From positions 372,001-436,000 of the forward strand of contig NZ_QCZD01000001.1 of the NCBI RefSeq assembly GCF_003075045.1: a DNA stretch of 64,000 nt, in the 5' to 3' direction. The position numbers and the translations under genes were made by a program. Positions 42,879 to 51,708 of the stretch are shown here, piece by piece. The DNA is from Maribacter litoralis (lineage in GTDB: Bacteria > Bacteroidota > Bacteroidia > Flavobacteriales > Flavobacteriaceae). Position 1 is the stretch's first letter. Each line of letters begins with the position of its first letter. Under the pieces are notes generated by a model that was given only the letters and a program-made list of their open reading frames with translations, ran no database searches and had not been told where the DNA came from.

Positions 42879-43307
42879 TTACTTGATCTCTACAAGCTCT
42901 AGATCAAAGGTCAAATCTTCACCAGCTAATGGGTGATTTGCATCTACTACGATGTCATTTTCATTTACCTCTGCTACACGTAATTGTCTTTCGCTACCGT
43001 CTGCATTGGTTGCCATTAACGCCATATTTACTTTTGGCTCTATTTCTGCTGGCAATTCAGATTTTGGTACTGTCTGAAAAAGCTCTTTTTGCTTTTCACC
43101 GTATGCATCTTCCTTAGCTATAACGATAGTTTTTTTCTCATTCGCTTCCATATCCAATAAACCTTTTTCAAAACCAGGTATTAAACTACCTTGTCCTAAT
43201 TTTACTTCTAAAGGCTCTCTGTCTACCGAACTATCAAATACTTGACCATCACTTAATTTTCCTGTGTAATGTACACGTACTTGACTATCTGCTTTTACTT
43301 TGCTCAT
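42879..43307 (-). CDS. FKBP-type peptidyl-prolyl isomerase, SlyD-like
   Basis: 142 residues, no signal peptide, so cytoplasmic. FKBP/SlyD features: VRVHYTGKLSDGQVFDSS, REPLEVKLGQGSLIPGFEKGLLDMEANEKK (flap region), EDAYGEKQKELFQTVPKSELP with the insert typical of SlyD, and DANHPLAGEDLTFDLELVEI. There is no histidine-rich tail. Role: proline isomerase and chaperone. It is a monocistronic unit with its own terminator. Confidence 0.93.
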   Translation of the reverse strand: MSKVKADSQVRVHYTGKLSDGQVFDSSVDREPLEVKLGQGSLIPGFEKGLLDMEANEKKTIVIAKEDAYGEKQKELFQTVPKSELPAEIEPKVNMALMATNADGSERQLRVAEVNENDIVVDANHPLAGEDLTFDLELVEIK

Positions 43308-43557
43308 ACTGTTAATTTCTACTATTTCACTTAATTAAGGCACAAAGGTATTGTTCTCAATAGGGAATAACGAAGAATATGGAAAAACCTTCCCTTTTTA
43401 GCCTATTCTTAACATAAACAAAGGGTAAACGCACTAAAAATCAACTAATTGCACGTAATTTGTAATAAAAAAATCTATGATATCTTGTTTATAATGAATA
43501 GTGCGGCAAGTATTGATACTATTTAAATGTATACTTTAAACCATATCATTTAAAATA

Positions 43558-44097
43558 CTAATCTTTAGAATCTAAAGATTCAATAGTACCATTATATTGT
43601 ATGGTATTTCTATTGCTGGTATTCACCGATACCACACAAGATTTGTTAGGGTAAACCTGCATGTTCACTGTATACCGGTCTGTACTATTACTTATCTGAA
43701 AAGTAACCATATACCTTTGTTTGTCTGCATTAAAAGTTTGATTGTAATCATCAGGAACACCATTAAACTCAACACCATCGGCTGTACCATAAGTTCCTCC
43801 AAATTGCCTTTCTCCGTAGTAGGGTAAATTAGCGGATACACTATCATTCGTTACTTTTATGTAATTACCGTTACCGTTTAAATCTATCCTTGAAATATTA
43901 CTACCTGGCGGCAAAAGACCACTATTGGCAACTGCTGTTAAACTTTGGGTCGCCAAAGGGTTTGCAGATTTTGCCTTAAATTCGAAATTCTTTGAAGACA
44001 TGATACCATGTATAGGATGCGAATCATCAATTATTGTTTTAGATGATTTGCAACTAAGCAACACACAACATAAAATGAAATATAAAAATGGTTTCAT
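43558..44097 (-). CDS. DUF4251-type lipoprotein
   Basis: Start set at ATG 44097 (MKPFLYFILCCVLLSC), because the upstream ATG adds three residues to a good SPII signal; lipobox LLSC. The mature part fits the DUF4251 layout: FEFKAKSANPLATQSL, LPPGSNISRIDLNGNGNYIKVTND, LPYYGERQFGGTYGTADG, GVEFNGVPDDYNQTF and VTFQISNSTDRYTVNMQVYPN. 179 aa. Common in Bacteroidota envelopes; function unknown. Confidence 0.82.
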   Translation of the reverse strand: MKPFLYFILCCVLLSCKSSKTIIDDSHPIHGIMSSKNFEFKAKSANPLATQSLTAVANSGLLPPGSNISRIDLNGNGNYIKVTNDSVSANLPYYGERQFGGTYGTADGVEFNGVPDDYNQTFNADKQRYMVTFQISNSTDRYTVNMQVYPNKSCVVSVNTSNRNTIQYNGTIESLDSKD

Positions 44098-44153
44098 AAG
44101 GTACACTTTTTAATCACCCTATCTACTGCCAATTCTATGCCAAAGGGTGCTGT

Positions 44154-44480
44154 TTAATCTTCAAATTCTTCCTCTTCGAATTCGGTATTCACTAAAACCG
44201 ATTTCTCAAAATTGATATTGCGTGATTCTTTATACAACGCTTTGATCAAACGCTGTCTCTTTCGGTCTGAAATATCCAATGTATCAAGAGCTTTTATTTT
44301 TTGTTTTAAAGCCGCTCTCTGTAACATTACAGCGGTCTCATAATTGGGCTCAAACTGAAACATAATTGGTCCTTCATCCTCTTCTGTTGTTTTTGAAGCT
44401 GGGGTATTGTTCTGCTGTGAATACAACATACCCGTACAAAAAAATGTGCAGCAAATTGCCAGCCGCATAAATAGTTTCAT
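44154..44480 (-). CDS. Small secreted helical protein (paralogue pair member A)
   Basis: Signal peptide LAICCTFFCTGMLYSQ, then a 90-residue helical part with QFEPNYETAVMLQRAALKQKI and DISDRKRQRLIKALYKES, ending in an acidic tail (EFEEEEFED). The segment ISDRKRxRL is shared with the protein at 45477-45818, so they are paralogues. 108 aa. Function unknown. Confidence 0.72.
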   Translation of the reverse strand: MKLFMRLAICCTFFCTGMLYSQQNNTPASKTTEEDEGPIMFQFEPNYETAVMLQRAALKQKIKALDTLDISDRKRQRLIKALYKESRNINFEKSVLVNTEFEEEEFED

Positions 44481-44597
44481 ATCAATTTCATAAGTGTTCT
44501 ACCTCTAAATTAAGAACATTTATTTAAAATTGTATAGAAACCTGTCACCAGCATAAAAATTGACATCTAATTTACCAATCACCTAAGAAATAAGTAT

Positions 44598-44930
44598 TTA
44601 AACGATGTGCCTGGCATCTGCACGTTTTCTAAACTTTAAGGTATACTCCATAAAGTCGAATTCAAGCTCAGAAGTTTCCCTAATATGTAAATTTACCATT
44701 TTGTGCTGCTCTGGTAATACATCATTAGTAGACTTTAAATAATCCAATAGATTCTTATTTGCCTCGGAAAGCTTCTTAATGGTATTTTTTAACCGGAATT
44801 TAGTTTCGAACAACGCCATAGTTGTAGGTTCATAAAGATAAGAGTCTACCCTTATTTTAAAGTGTTGAATAGTGTTCTTACACCGTTCTAATTTACCTAA
44901 GCACTTTGATTTATCCTGTACATTTTCCAT
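44598..44930 (-). CDS. Hypothetical helical protein, 110 aa
   Basis: A soluble all-helical protein with no signal peptide: KCLGKLERCKNTIQHFKIRVDS, FETKFRLKNTIKKLSEANKN, HIRETSELEFDFMEYTLKFRK. It looks like a small coiled-coil or helical-bundle protein. Monocistronic on the minus strand between two small secreted-protein genes. No family recognised. Confidence 0.6.
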   Translation of the reverse strand: MENVQDKSKCLGKLERCKNTIQHFKIRVDSYLYEPTTMALFETKFRLKNTIKKLSEANKNLLDYLKSTNDVLPEQHKMVNLHIRETSELEFDFMEYTLKFRKRADARHIV

Positions 44931-45162
44931 GGCTTTTGATTTAGAAGTAAAAATGTGGGAATTTTACTTCAATTTAAGATAAACACTTCATATTTATACT
45001 ATGTTTGTGTAAGTTTAACTTTATTTTAAAATGGAACCTATAGTGCTAACATTATTAAAACAAAACAGTTAGCATAGCTTAATATGAATCTTCCTTATTA
45101 TTAAGATATTTTTAATTGTGAAGCATTTTCAAAATGAGTATCTTAAACTAAACTTATAGCCT

Positions 45163-45465
45163 ATGAATATCAATTTTGAATACGACGATGTAAAAGCCAG
45201 CAATCGATTAGAGATTATGGCAGCACAAAAATTAGAGAAATTATTGGATAAGTATGATTTTATTGTAAGATCCGATGTTTTTTTCAAAAAGGAGAATACC
45301 TCTTCCCCAGACACAGGTATGGTTTGTAACATACGCTTAAGTGCACCCGGTCCGCGTTTATTCGCACAATCCTCCTCAGCTAGTTTTGAAGCATCCATTG
45401 CTTCATCTATAGAGGATTTACATCGGCAATTGGAAAAACGAAAAGCAAAAATGCAGTCTCATTAG
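45163..45465 (+). CDS. Ribosome hibernation/translation-inhibitor factor (HPF/RaiA type)
   Basis: The 100-residue protein has HPF fold features: MNINFEYDDVKASNRLEIMAAQKLEKLLD, the 'FIVRSDVFFKKENT' strand, 'CNIRLSAPGPRLFAQSSSASFEASIASSIEDLHRQLEKRKAK', matching the 30S-binding helix pattern. Short form without the dimerisation domain. It inhibits translation and stabilises ribosomes in stationary phase. The stop codon is embedded in its terminator stem. Confidence 0.9.
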   Translation: MNINFEYDDVKASNRLEIMAAQKLEKLLDKYDFIVRSDVFFKKENTSSPDTGMVCNIRLSAPGPRLFAQSSSASFEASIASSIEDLHRQLEKRKAKMQSH

Positions 45466-45477
45466 ACTGCATTTTTT
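45451..45477 (+). terminator. Intrinsic terminator overlapping the hpf stop codon
   Basis: ATGCAGTCT and AGACTGCAT pair around a CATT loop, followed by seven T. The TAG stop of the hpf gene (45463-45465) sits inside the stem, an overlap of coding end and terminator. Confidence 0.9.
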
Positions 45478-45818
45478 TATTGTTCAATTTCTTTTTCTAC
45501 CTGGGTATATTCTGCCACCACTTCCTTAATTTTCTCAGAGAAAGGGTTTCGTTTTAGTTCCAATAGTAAACGTTTTCTTTTTCTATCGGATATTTCTACA
45601 GAATCCAATATTTCCTTCACGCGATACTGATACGCAATACGACTTTGTTTCAATGCAATACGCTCAGAGGCTGTTAATACATAATCTGACTCAAATTGAT
45701 TTAACAAAGGGCGTTTGGTTACTTGTGCACTAACAGTCTCTGAGTTTTGTGCAATAGCAGTGTTCATTCCCAAAAAAAGGCACATGAAAACACCACCCAA
45801 AAGAGTTAGTTTTTTCAT
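45477..45818 (-). CDS. Small secreted helical protein (paralogue pair member B)
   Basis: Start at ATG 45818 (MKKLTLLGGVFMCLFLG) gives a proper signal peptide ending NTAIAQ; the upstream ATG at 45869 would put 17 extra residues before it. Mature part: QFESDYVLTASERIALKQ and EISDRKRKRLLLELKRN, the same motif as the 44154 protein. 113 aa. Function unknown. Its stop lies 11 bp from the hpf terminator. Confidence 0.75.
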   Translation of the reverse strand: MKKLTLLGGVFMCLFLGMNTAIAQNSETVSAQVTKRPLLNQFESDYVLTASERIALKQSRIAYQYRVKEILDSVEISDRKRKRLLLELKRNPFSEKIKEVVAEYTQVEKEIEQ

Positions 45819-46100
45819 TTCATATAATTGTTCTACCCGTAAAGTAGCATTTTTACAGCCAATGGTCAAAAAACTAGAAGCCTACTTGCACTTCATCGAA
45901 CCTTTTGCTCGTTTTATCTGTAATAGGCAATCTACCAAGCTTTTTAGTCACTTATGGCAAATAGGCTAAAAATATAGTCAAAAGATGTAATGCTTTTTAA
46001 ATGCAAACATCACCTTTGCAAAAACGATACGGTATTTAAATAAATGATAATCAAGCATTAACGTTTTAAACAAATGACAGTGCTACTTTCCATTTTTTAA

Positions 46101-46108
46101 TACCTTTG
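46101..46108 (+). promoter_or_regulatory. Candidate -7 element TACCTTTG
   Basis: Matches TAnnTTTG, 18 bp before the ATG at 46127. No clear -33 box. Confidence 0.4.
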
Positions 46109-46126
46109 CAACTTCAAAAATTTTAT

Positions 46127-47068
46127 ATGATAGTCTGGATTGTCTTTATTGCATTTGTACTTGTATTCCTTGCCTTGGATTTAGGGGTTTTTCACAAAAA
46201 CGAACATGTTATCAAATCGAAGGAGGCAGGTATCTGGACTGCTATTTGGGTGACTGTTGCCTTGGCATTTAGTGGTGTTATTTATTGGCTTTTCAATGCG
46301 GGCATTGTAGACAACCCAACGGCATTGACTCCCAACGACGCCGTTCTAAAATATATAACCGGTTACTTGATCGAGCTTTCATTAAGTGTGGATAACGTTT
46401 TTGTTATTGCCGTTATCTTCTCCTCATTTAAAATTCCGCCTTTGTACCAGCACCGTGTGTTGTTCTGGGGTATTTTAGGTGCTATCGTATTTAGAGCCTT
46501 AATGATTCTCTTCGGTGTTGCCTTAATTACCAAATTCGAGTGGATCATATATGTTTTTGGCGTATTCCTTTTATATACCGCCTTTAAAATGTTGAAAGGT
46601 GATGATGAAAACTTTGACCCCAAAAACTCTTTTGTATTCAAACAGATTAAAAGAATATACCCGGTGACCACCACATTACATGGTCACGATTTCTTTGTAA
46701 AGCGCATGGGACTCAATGCTGCTACGCCTCTTTTTGTTGCTTTAATCGTTATTGAATTGACCGATATTCTCTTCGCGTTAGATAGTATACCCGCAATTTT
46801 AGCCATTACAGCCGATCCGTTTATTGTGTTCAGCTCTAATATACTTGCAATTTTAGGCTTACGTTCCATGTACTTCCTTATTTCAAGAATGCTTGAAAAG
46901 TTCAGATACATTAATTATAGCCTGGTCGTTATTTTGGCGTTTGTAGGATTAAAGATGTTATTTTCCCATTACGTTCATTTACCAGAATGGGTTTCGTTGA
47001 CCGTAATTTCCGTTGCACTGATATCCGGTATTCTTGCTTCTACTTTAATCAAGGAAAAGGATTCATAA
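46127..47068 (+). CDS. TerC-family membrane protein
   Basis: Start set at ATG 46127 (MIVWIVFIAFVLVFLALDLG); an upstream TTG at 46106 overlaps the -7 element. 313 residues, about nine transmembrane helices. TerC motifs: LALDLGVFHKNEH, LIELSLSVDNVFVIAVIFSSF and VIELTDILFALDSIPAILAITADPFIVF, with the conserved acidic pairs in membrane helices. TerC-type proteins export or load metal ions (Mn, Ca) for secreted proteins and confer metal-oxyanion tolerance; the exact ion here is inference. Convergent with the ACP gene, 19 bp apart. Confidence 0.92.
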   Translation: MIVWIVFIAFVLVFLALDLGVFHKNEHVIKSKEAGIWTAIWVTVALAFSGVIYWLFNAGIVDNPTALTPNDAVLKYITGYLIELSLSVDNVFVIAVIFSSFKIPPLYQHRVLFWGILGAIVFRALMILFGVALITKFEWIIYVFGVFLLYTAFKMLKGDDENFDPKNSFVFKQIKRIYPVTTTLHGHDFFVKRMGLNAATPLFVALIVIELTDILFALDSIPAILAITADPFIVFSSNILAILGLRSMYFLISRMLEKFRYINYSLVVILAFVGLKMLFSHYVHLPEWVSLTVISVALISGILASTLIKEKDS

Positions 47069-47087
47069 CATAACATCGACAATTAGA

Positions 47088-47342
47088 TTATTTTGCCGAT
47101 AATTTGGCATCGATAATTGCCATAGCATCACCAACGGTCTGCATGTTCTCCATATCTTCATTTTCAAGGCGGATTTCGAAGGCATCTTCAACATCCAATA
47201 CAATATCCACTAAGTTGGCGGAGTTGATATTGAGGTTGTTCATTAGGTGACTATCTTTCGAAATATCAGTAACCGCTACGTCTTCCGGAAGATATACTTG
47301 TATAATGTCTTTTAACTTTTGATATTTTTCCTCTTTAAGCAT
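47088..47342 (-). CDS. Acyl carrier protein of the type III PKS cluster
   Basis: 84 residues with the ACP four-helix layout. The phosphopantetheine serine is in NINSANLVDIVLDVEDAF (Ser41): the usual Asp-Ser-Leu is Asn-Ser-Ala here, so it is a specialised ACP. Last gene of the seven-gene operon, 53 bp after the ketosynthase. It should carry acyl intermediates between the ketosynthase, SDR and dehydratase. No terminator is visible. Confidence 0.9.
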   Translation of the reverse strand: MLKEEKYQKLKDIIQVYLPEDVAVTDISKDSHLMNNLNINSANLVDIVLDVEDAFEIRLENEDMENMQTVGDAMAIIDAKLSAK

Positions 47343-47395
47343 AAGTATATTTCATTTAAAATACCAATTGGTATACTAATTTAATTTTCTATATG

Positions 47396-48670
47396 TTACA
47401 TTGAAAATGCCTTAAAAATAACACAGGCATTTACATCTCCGAATCCGAAGCTTGCTTTAGCTATCACTCTTGGTTCATAAAGTGCTGTTTCTCTCGGAAT
47501 ACTAGAAGCAGCAATTACGTCGGTAATCTCTGGGTGTATATCTTCACAATTTATATTTTTAAAAACCACTTTCTCCTTAAACTGAAGAATTGCAGCTACA
47601 CTTTCAATACTACCTGCTGCAGCTAGACAATGACCGATTACCCCTTTAAACGAATTTATAAACGGAAAGTCTTTACCTTTTCGGTTAAGTGCCTTGCTCC
47701 AATTCGCTATCTCCAGCCCATCTTTGGCTGTAGCAGTCATATGTCCGTTAATCACATCAACTTCAGAAGCCTTAATACCCGAATTGGAAATAGCATTACT
47801 AATACAGCGTTGTACAGCCATACTATTTGGTGCGGTCATAGATCCTTCATCTATTTGTCCTCCACTATTAATTTCACCCCCTAAGACTTCGGCATAGATG
47901 TGTGCACCCCGTTTTTGGGCACTTTCTAAAGATTCCAAAACCAAAGCCCCTGCGCCACTACCAGGTATAAAACCGCTAGCAGTAGCACTCATAGGTCGGC
48001 TTGCCTTGGTGGGGTCATTATTATATCCCCTTGGCAAAATACGCATGGCATCAAAACCTCCCCATACATAAGGTCCGCTATCACTACAACTACCGGTCAA
48101 CATAATTTCTGCCTTCCCTTGACTTATGCGGTCATAAGCCATAATGATACCTTCAGTTCCCGTAGTACATGCGGCGGAATTGGTGGTTACCTGATTACCG
48201 CATCCTAACATACCGCCTAAATAAGCACTGATACCACTCGCCATTGTTTGTATAACCGAAGTACTGCCCAGTCTCCGTACATTACCATCATCAATTAAAT
48301 GAATGGCTTCCCTAAATTTATCCACCCCCAGAATTCCTGTTCCAAATATAACTCCGCGGTCCCAGCTTGGCTCATTGCTCAAGTTCTTATCCAGACCTGC
48401 ATCTTTCCAAGCATCAACACCGGCAATTACTCCATAAACCACTCCAGTTGCGTTTAATCCTCTACGTTCTAGAGGTGTAAAGTAACTATCAATTAGTTTG
48501 TCCTTAACCAAAGGTTCTCCCGCTACCTGACAACCAAAACCTAATTTTTCCAAGTTTGGTTGATGTCGAATTCCGCTTTTACCATTTAGTAAAGCCTGAG
48601 TAAAATCAGAAAGTCCCACACCATTTGGTGCACACACTCCTAAACCTGTTATGACCACACGTCTACTCAT
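47396..48670 (-). CDS. Beta-ketoacyl-ACP synthase (FabF-like)
   Basis: 424 residues of a KAS-II/polyketide-type condensing enzyme. Active-site Cys168 (VTTNSAACTTGTEGI) and histidines His310 (INGHMTATAKDGLE) and His347 (VIGHCLAAAGSIES), with GTGILG near the N-terminal half. The second motif reads NGHMT where housekeeping FabF has NAHGTST. Overlaps the dehydratase gene by 8 bp, so translationally linked. It likely extends acyl chains on the adjacent ACP. Confidence 0.93.
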   Translation of the reverse strand: MSRRVVITGLGVCAPNGVGLSDFTQALLNGKSGIRHQPNLEKLGFGCQVAGEPLVKDKLIDSYFTPLERRGLNATGVVYGVIAGVDAWKDAGLDKNLSNEPSWDRGVIFGTGILGVDKFREAIHLIDDGNVRRLGSTSVIQTMASGISAYLGGMLGCGNQVTTNSAACTTGTEGIIMAYDRISQGKAEIMLTGSCSDSGPYVWGGFDAMRILPRGYNNDPTKASRPMSATASGFIPGSGAGALVLESLESAQKRGAHIYAEVLGGEINSGGQIDEGSMTAPNSMAVQRCISNAISNSGIKASEVDVINGHMTATAKDGLEIANWSKALNRKGKDFPFINSFKGVIGHCLAAAGSIESVAAILQFKEKVVFKNINCEDIHPEITDVIAASSIPRETALYEPRVIAKASFGFGDVNACVIFKAFSM

Positions 48671-49115
48671 TTGTAATACTTATCATGCCTGCTAAAGTGC
48701 CTTTACAGACTAATTTATCTTCATCATTATACATTTTCACATTACATTTCAATTTCTGAAACCTAAAATAAACAAGCTCGGAAACCACCCTAACACACTC
48801 ATCGGGAAATACAGGCAATAAAAATTCCATTTGCGAACTACTCATTCCTATCCGCAAATCATCAAACATTGTGTCTTTCTCCAATAAATGAATACCCAAG
48901 CACACCAATCCAATCTGCGCACAACATTCTGTCAACAACACCCCTGGAGTCACAGGATTGTTTTTAAAATGACCGGTATAAAAACCTGCATTCTCCTTGA
49001 ATCTATATAAACCCTCTACTCCATCATCATCCACCTGTATGAGCTTATCCACGAACAAAAATGGCTCTGAATAGGGCAATCTGTCCAAAATCCAACTATA
49101 CGATTCGTTCATCAT
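48663..49115 (-). CDS. FabZ-like 3-hydroxyacyl-ACP dehydratase (hot-dog fold)
   Basis: 150 residues, single hot-dog domain. TGHFKNNPVTPGVLLTECCAQIGL carries the catalytic His49 and Glu63 of the FabZ/FabA family, and the PFLFVDK entry is typical. Two in-frame ATGs in tandem at the start (MMNES) make the first codon uncertain by one. 8 bp after the SDR gene. It dehydrates the hydroxyacyl-ACP made by that set. Confidence 0.9.
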   Translation of the reverse strand: MMNESYSWILDRLPYSEPFLFVDKLIQVDDDGVEGLYRFKENAGFYTGHFKNNPVTPGVLLTECCAQIGLVCLGIHLLEKDTMFDDLRIGMSSSQMEFLLPVFPDECVRVVSELVYFRFQKLKCNVKMYNDEDKLVCKGTLAGMISITNE

Positions 49116-49122
49116 TTTACAT

Positions 49123-49905
49123 TTACATCAAACTTTCTCCCCCATCCACTTTGATAACGGTACCGGTAATCCATTTTGCTTCATCGGTAGTCAACATATA
49201 TACCGCATTGGCTACATCTTTGGGAGTCGTTAAGCGATTATTGGGGTTTCTCTTTAAAGCATTTTCTTTTATCTGCTCAAAACCAGGAATCATAGATAGC
49301 GACTTTGTCATGGTAATACCAGCCTGTATACAGTTCGCCTTTATCCCCAGTGGGGCAAATTCCAAAGCAATACTTCGTGTTAGTGCCTCCAATGCTACCT
49401 TTGCGACCGAAACTGCACCGTAATTGGGCAAAGCTTTGGTATTTCCTTCACTGGTAAAGGAAATTATTCTTGTGTCACTGGCAAACAAATTTGCCGATAC
49501 CAATGCTTTTGTCCAATCGTACAAACTTAATGCCATGGCATCAAAAGTTATTCTGAAATCCGTAGCGGTTAATGTTGATGTATTTGTGGAATACATAGGT
49601 TTTAACGTGCCTTTTGCCACGCTGTGTACCAAAACCTTAATATGCTCCCCAGACGGTAATTGCTCTTTTATATCAGAAATGATGGCTGTTCGTTTTTCTG
49701 CGTTTAAAGCATCTACATTCATAGCTATACATTCATTCCCCATAGCCTTAATTTCCGCAAAGTTTTTTTCAATGACACCCATATCTGCGCGTCGATCTCT
49801 GTGCAAGATGATGATGTGGTAGCCATGTTTTGCCAATTTCTTTGCGGTTGCCAGTCCCAAACCGCTACTACCTCCTACTATTAATGCCCAGTAATTGTTT
49901 TTCAT
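49123..49905 (-). CDS. Enoyl-ACP reductase-like short-chain dehydrogenase
   Basis: 260-residue Rossmann enzyme: ALIVGGSSGLGLATAKKL (NAD(P) motif) and VLVHSVAKGTLKP. The catalytic residues are spaced NYGAVSVAK, Tyr then six residues then Lys, as in FabI/FabL enoyl reductases rather than the Tyr-x3-Lys of ordinary SDRs. The C-terminus EAKWITGTVIKVDGGESL is SDR-typical. It lies between the type III PKS (13 bp) and FabZ-like gene (7 bp), fitting the reductive steps on ACP-bound chains. Confidence 0.88.
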   Translation of the reverse strand: MKNNYWALIVGGSSGLGLATAKKLAKHGYHIIILHRDRRADMGVIEKNFAEIKAMGNECIAMNVDALNAEKRTAIISDIKEQLPSGEHIKVLVHSVAKGTLKPMYSTNTSTLTATDFRITFDAMALSLYDWTKALVSANLFASDTRIISFTSEGNTKALPNYGAVSVAKVALEALTRSIALEFAPLGIKANCIQAGITMTKSLSMIPGFEQIKENALKRNPNNRLTTPKDVANAVYMLTTDEAKWITGTVIKVDGGESLM

Positions 49906-49918
49906 GTCTATAATTATG

Positions 49919-50974
49919 CTACCATTCTATTAAAACTCGCTGTGCCGAAAACCCCGGACCAAAACTGAGAATTAAACCTTGTTCTCCTTTCGGTATATTT
50001 TTTTCCATAAAGCGCTCTAAAACGTACAGAACAGTAGCACTGCTCATATTACCATACAGTCTTAAAACCTCTCTGGTATCATCTATATTCTTTCCTAAAG
50101 CACCGAATAACGATTCAACGGTCTGTACTATTTTCTTTCCTCCGGGATGAAATACCAAATGATCTACTTTTTGAATGTTACTACCATACTTTTCTAAAAA
50201 AGGATGAACGATTTTTTCAAAATGGTTGGATATCGTTTCCGGAACTGCCGGATCAAGTATCATTTTTAATCCGTGATTGGTCAGGTCGAAGCCCATCATC
50301 TGTGTGGCATCTTTAAAGTGATACATCTCTTCCCCTATAATCCTTGGTCCTACTGCATCTTCTTCAGAAGACAACAATACACAGGCAGCACCATCACCAA
50401 AAATTGCTGCGCTGACCATATTTGCCATGGAATAATCTTGCAACTGAAAGGTAGCGGTGGGACTTTCTACGGATACCAAAGCAATGCGTTTACCCGGATT
50501 CGACTTTAAAAAATTGTGCGCATAAATAAGACCGGAAACCCCAGCGGCACATCCCATTTCCGTTACAGGAAGTCGAACCACATCTTGTCGCATTTCCAAT
50601 TCGTTGATCAAATACGCATCTAAGGACGGAATCATAATACCTGTACAACTTACCGTAATAATATAATCAATGGAAGAAGCCTGCCAATCTGTTTGTTGCA
50701 ATGCATTTCTTAATACATTAGCTCCCATTCGCTTTGCCTCTCTACTATAAATCTTGTTTTTATCTTCAAAGGATGTTGAGACAAAAACGTCTTCTGGCGG
50801 CATTATAGAGTAACGTTTGTCCACTGCCGCACCTTCAAAAATTTTAACCACTTTTCTAGAGAACCGTTCTTCTTGACCGCTTAGCCACAATTCCACAAGC
50901 GGAATAATATCCTTGGTATTTCTAGAATACGGTGGTAACTCCTTGGCAACACTAACAATTCTTGTGTAATTCAT
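49919..50974 (-). CDS. Type III polyketide synthase
   Basis: 351 residues, chalcone-synthase superfamily. Catalytic triad visible: Cys142 (TEMGCAAGVSGLIYA), His275 (LVFHPGGKKIVQ) and Asn308 (YGNMSSATVLYVLE). The entry VSCTGIMIPSLDAYL and C-terminal GFGPGFSAQRVLIEW are family hallmarks. It extends an acyl starter with malonyl-CoA and folds it to an aromatic or pyrone ring. The neighbouring ACP, KAS, reductase and dehydratase suggest a fatty or modified acyl starter. Known analogues with methyltransferase and flavoprotein partners make alkylresorcinols and their quinones; product here unknown. Confidence 0.95.
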   Translation of the reverse strand: MNYTRIVSVAKELPPYSRNTKDIIPLVELWLSGQEERFSRKVVKIFEGAAVDKRYSIMPPEDVFVSTSFEDKNKIYSREAKRMGANVLRNALQQTDWQASSIDYIITVSCTGIMIPSLDAYLINELEMRQDVVRLPVTEMGCAAGVSGLIYAHNFLKSNPGKRIALVSVESPTATFQLQDYSMANMVSAAIFGDGAACVLLSSEEDAVGPRIIGEEMYHFKDATQMMGFDLTNHGLKMILDPAVPETISNHFEKIVHPFLEKYGSNIQKVDHLVFHPGGKKIVQTVESLFGALGKNIDDTREVLRLYGNMSSATVLYVLERFMEKNIPKGEQGLILSFGPGFSAQRVLIEW

Positions 50975-50997
50975 AGCTTTTCTTAATCTTCAATCTA

Positions 50998-51708
50998 CTA
51001 CTTCTTTTTTAAAATCCATACATATCTAAATGCCCATTTCCATTGTATTCGGTGTGATGCATTGCAAACTCGTTGAGCAAAACATAACAATTCCTCTTTT
51101 TTAAATGCCCTACGGATGGATAACAAACCATCTTTTCTTCCAACTTCCGTTTTTATAAAAAACAAACTGAATGCTTTAAATAAATAATAAGCAACGGGAC
51201 TGCGCTGCAAATCATTGATCACAACCCCAAGTGATGCCAACTCTACAAATCGGTTTACAAACTGCTGTACGCCTTCATCTGTAAAATGGTGAAGGGTTAA
51301 GGTGGTCATGACCACATCAAAATGTAAATCTGAAAAATCTGTTGCTAAAATATCGGCATGGATATAACTTATTTCTGGAAAATCAATTGAACACTCCCGT
51401 GCCAGTTGCAATGCTTTTCCATTTAAATCCACCCCAACGAGCTTTAGATCAATTTGTTTATTTTTTGCTTCCGCTGCCAGCTTTCTTAGCATAGTTCCAT
51501 CAGCACAACCCATATCCAATATCGTATACGATTTTTTATTTTCACTCTTAAGTAACTCAAAAACAGCATTTAAAGTAATCTTATAACCGCCCAGCAGCTT
51601 GTTTACCCTATTAATATCGTTCAGAATAACCTCAAGCTCAGCAACTGTACCCGAAAAGGTATCCATAACCTCTATTTCATCACTTCTATGTTTAAAATCT
51701 ACCATCAT
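50998..51708 (-). CDS. SAM-dependent methyltransferase
   Basis: 236 residues, class I methyltransferase: motif I YTILDMGCADGTMLRKLA, acidic post-I residue in LVGVDLNGKAL, and IHADILATDFSDLHFDVVMTTLTLHHF. The C-terminal part suits a ubiquinone-type or phenol C/O-methylation role. Overlaps the flavoprotein gene by four bases (ATGA at 51705-51708). Second gene of the cluster, 23 bp before the type III PKS; likely tailors its product. Confidence 0.92.
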   Translation of the reverse strand: MMVDFKHRSDEIEVMDTFSGTVAELEVILNDINRVNKLLGGYKITLNAVFELLKSENKKSYTILDMGCADGTMLRKLAAEAKNKQIDLKLVGVDLNGKALQLARECSIDFPEISYIHADILATDFSDLHFDVVMTTLTLHHFTDEGVQQFVNRFVELASLGVVINDLQRSPVAYYLFKAFSLFFIKTEVGRKDGLLSIRRAFKKEELLCFAQRVCNASHRIQWKWAFRYVWILKKK

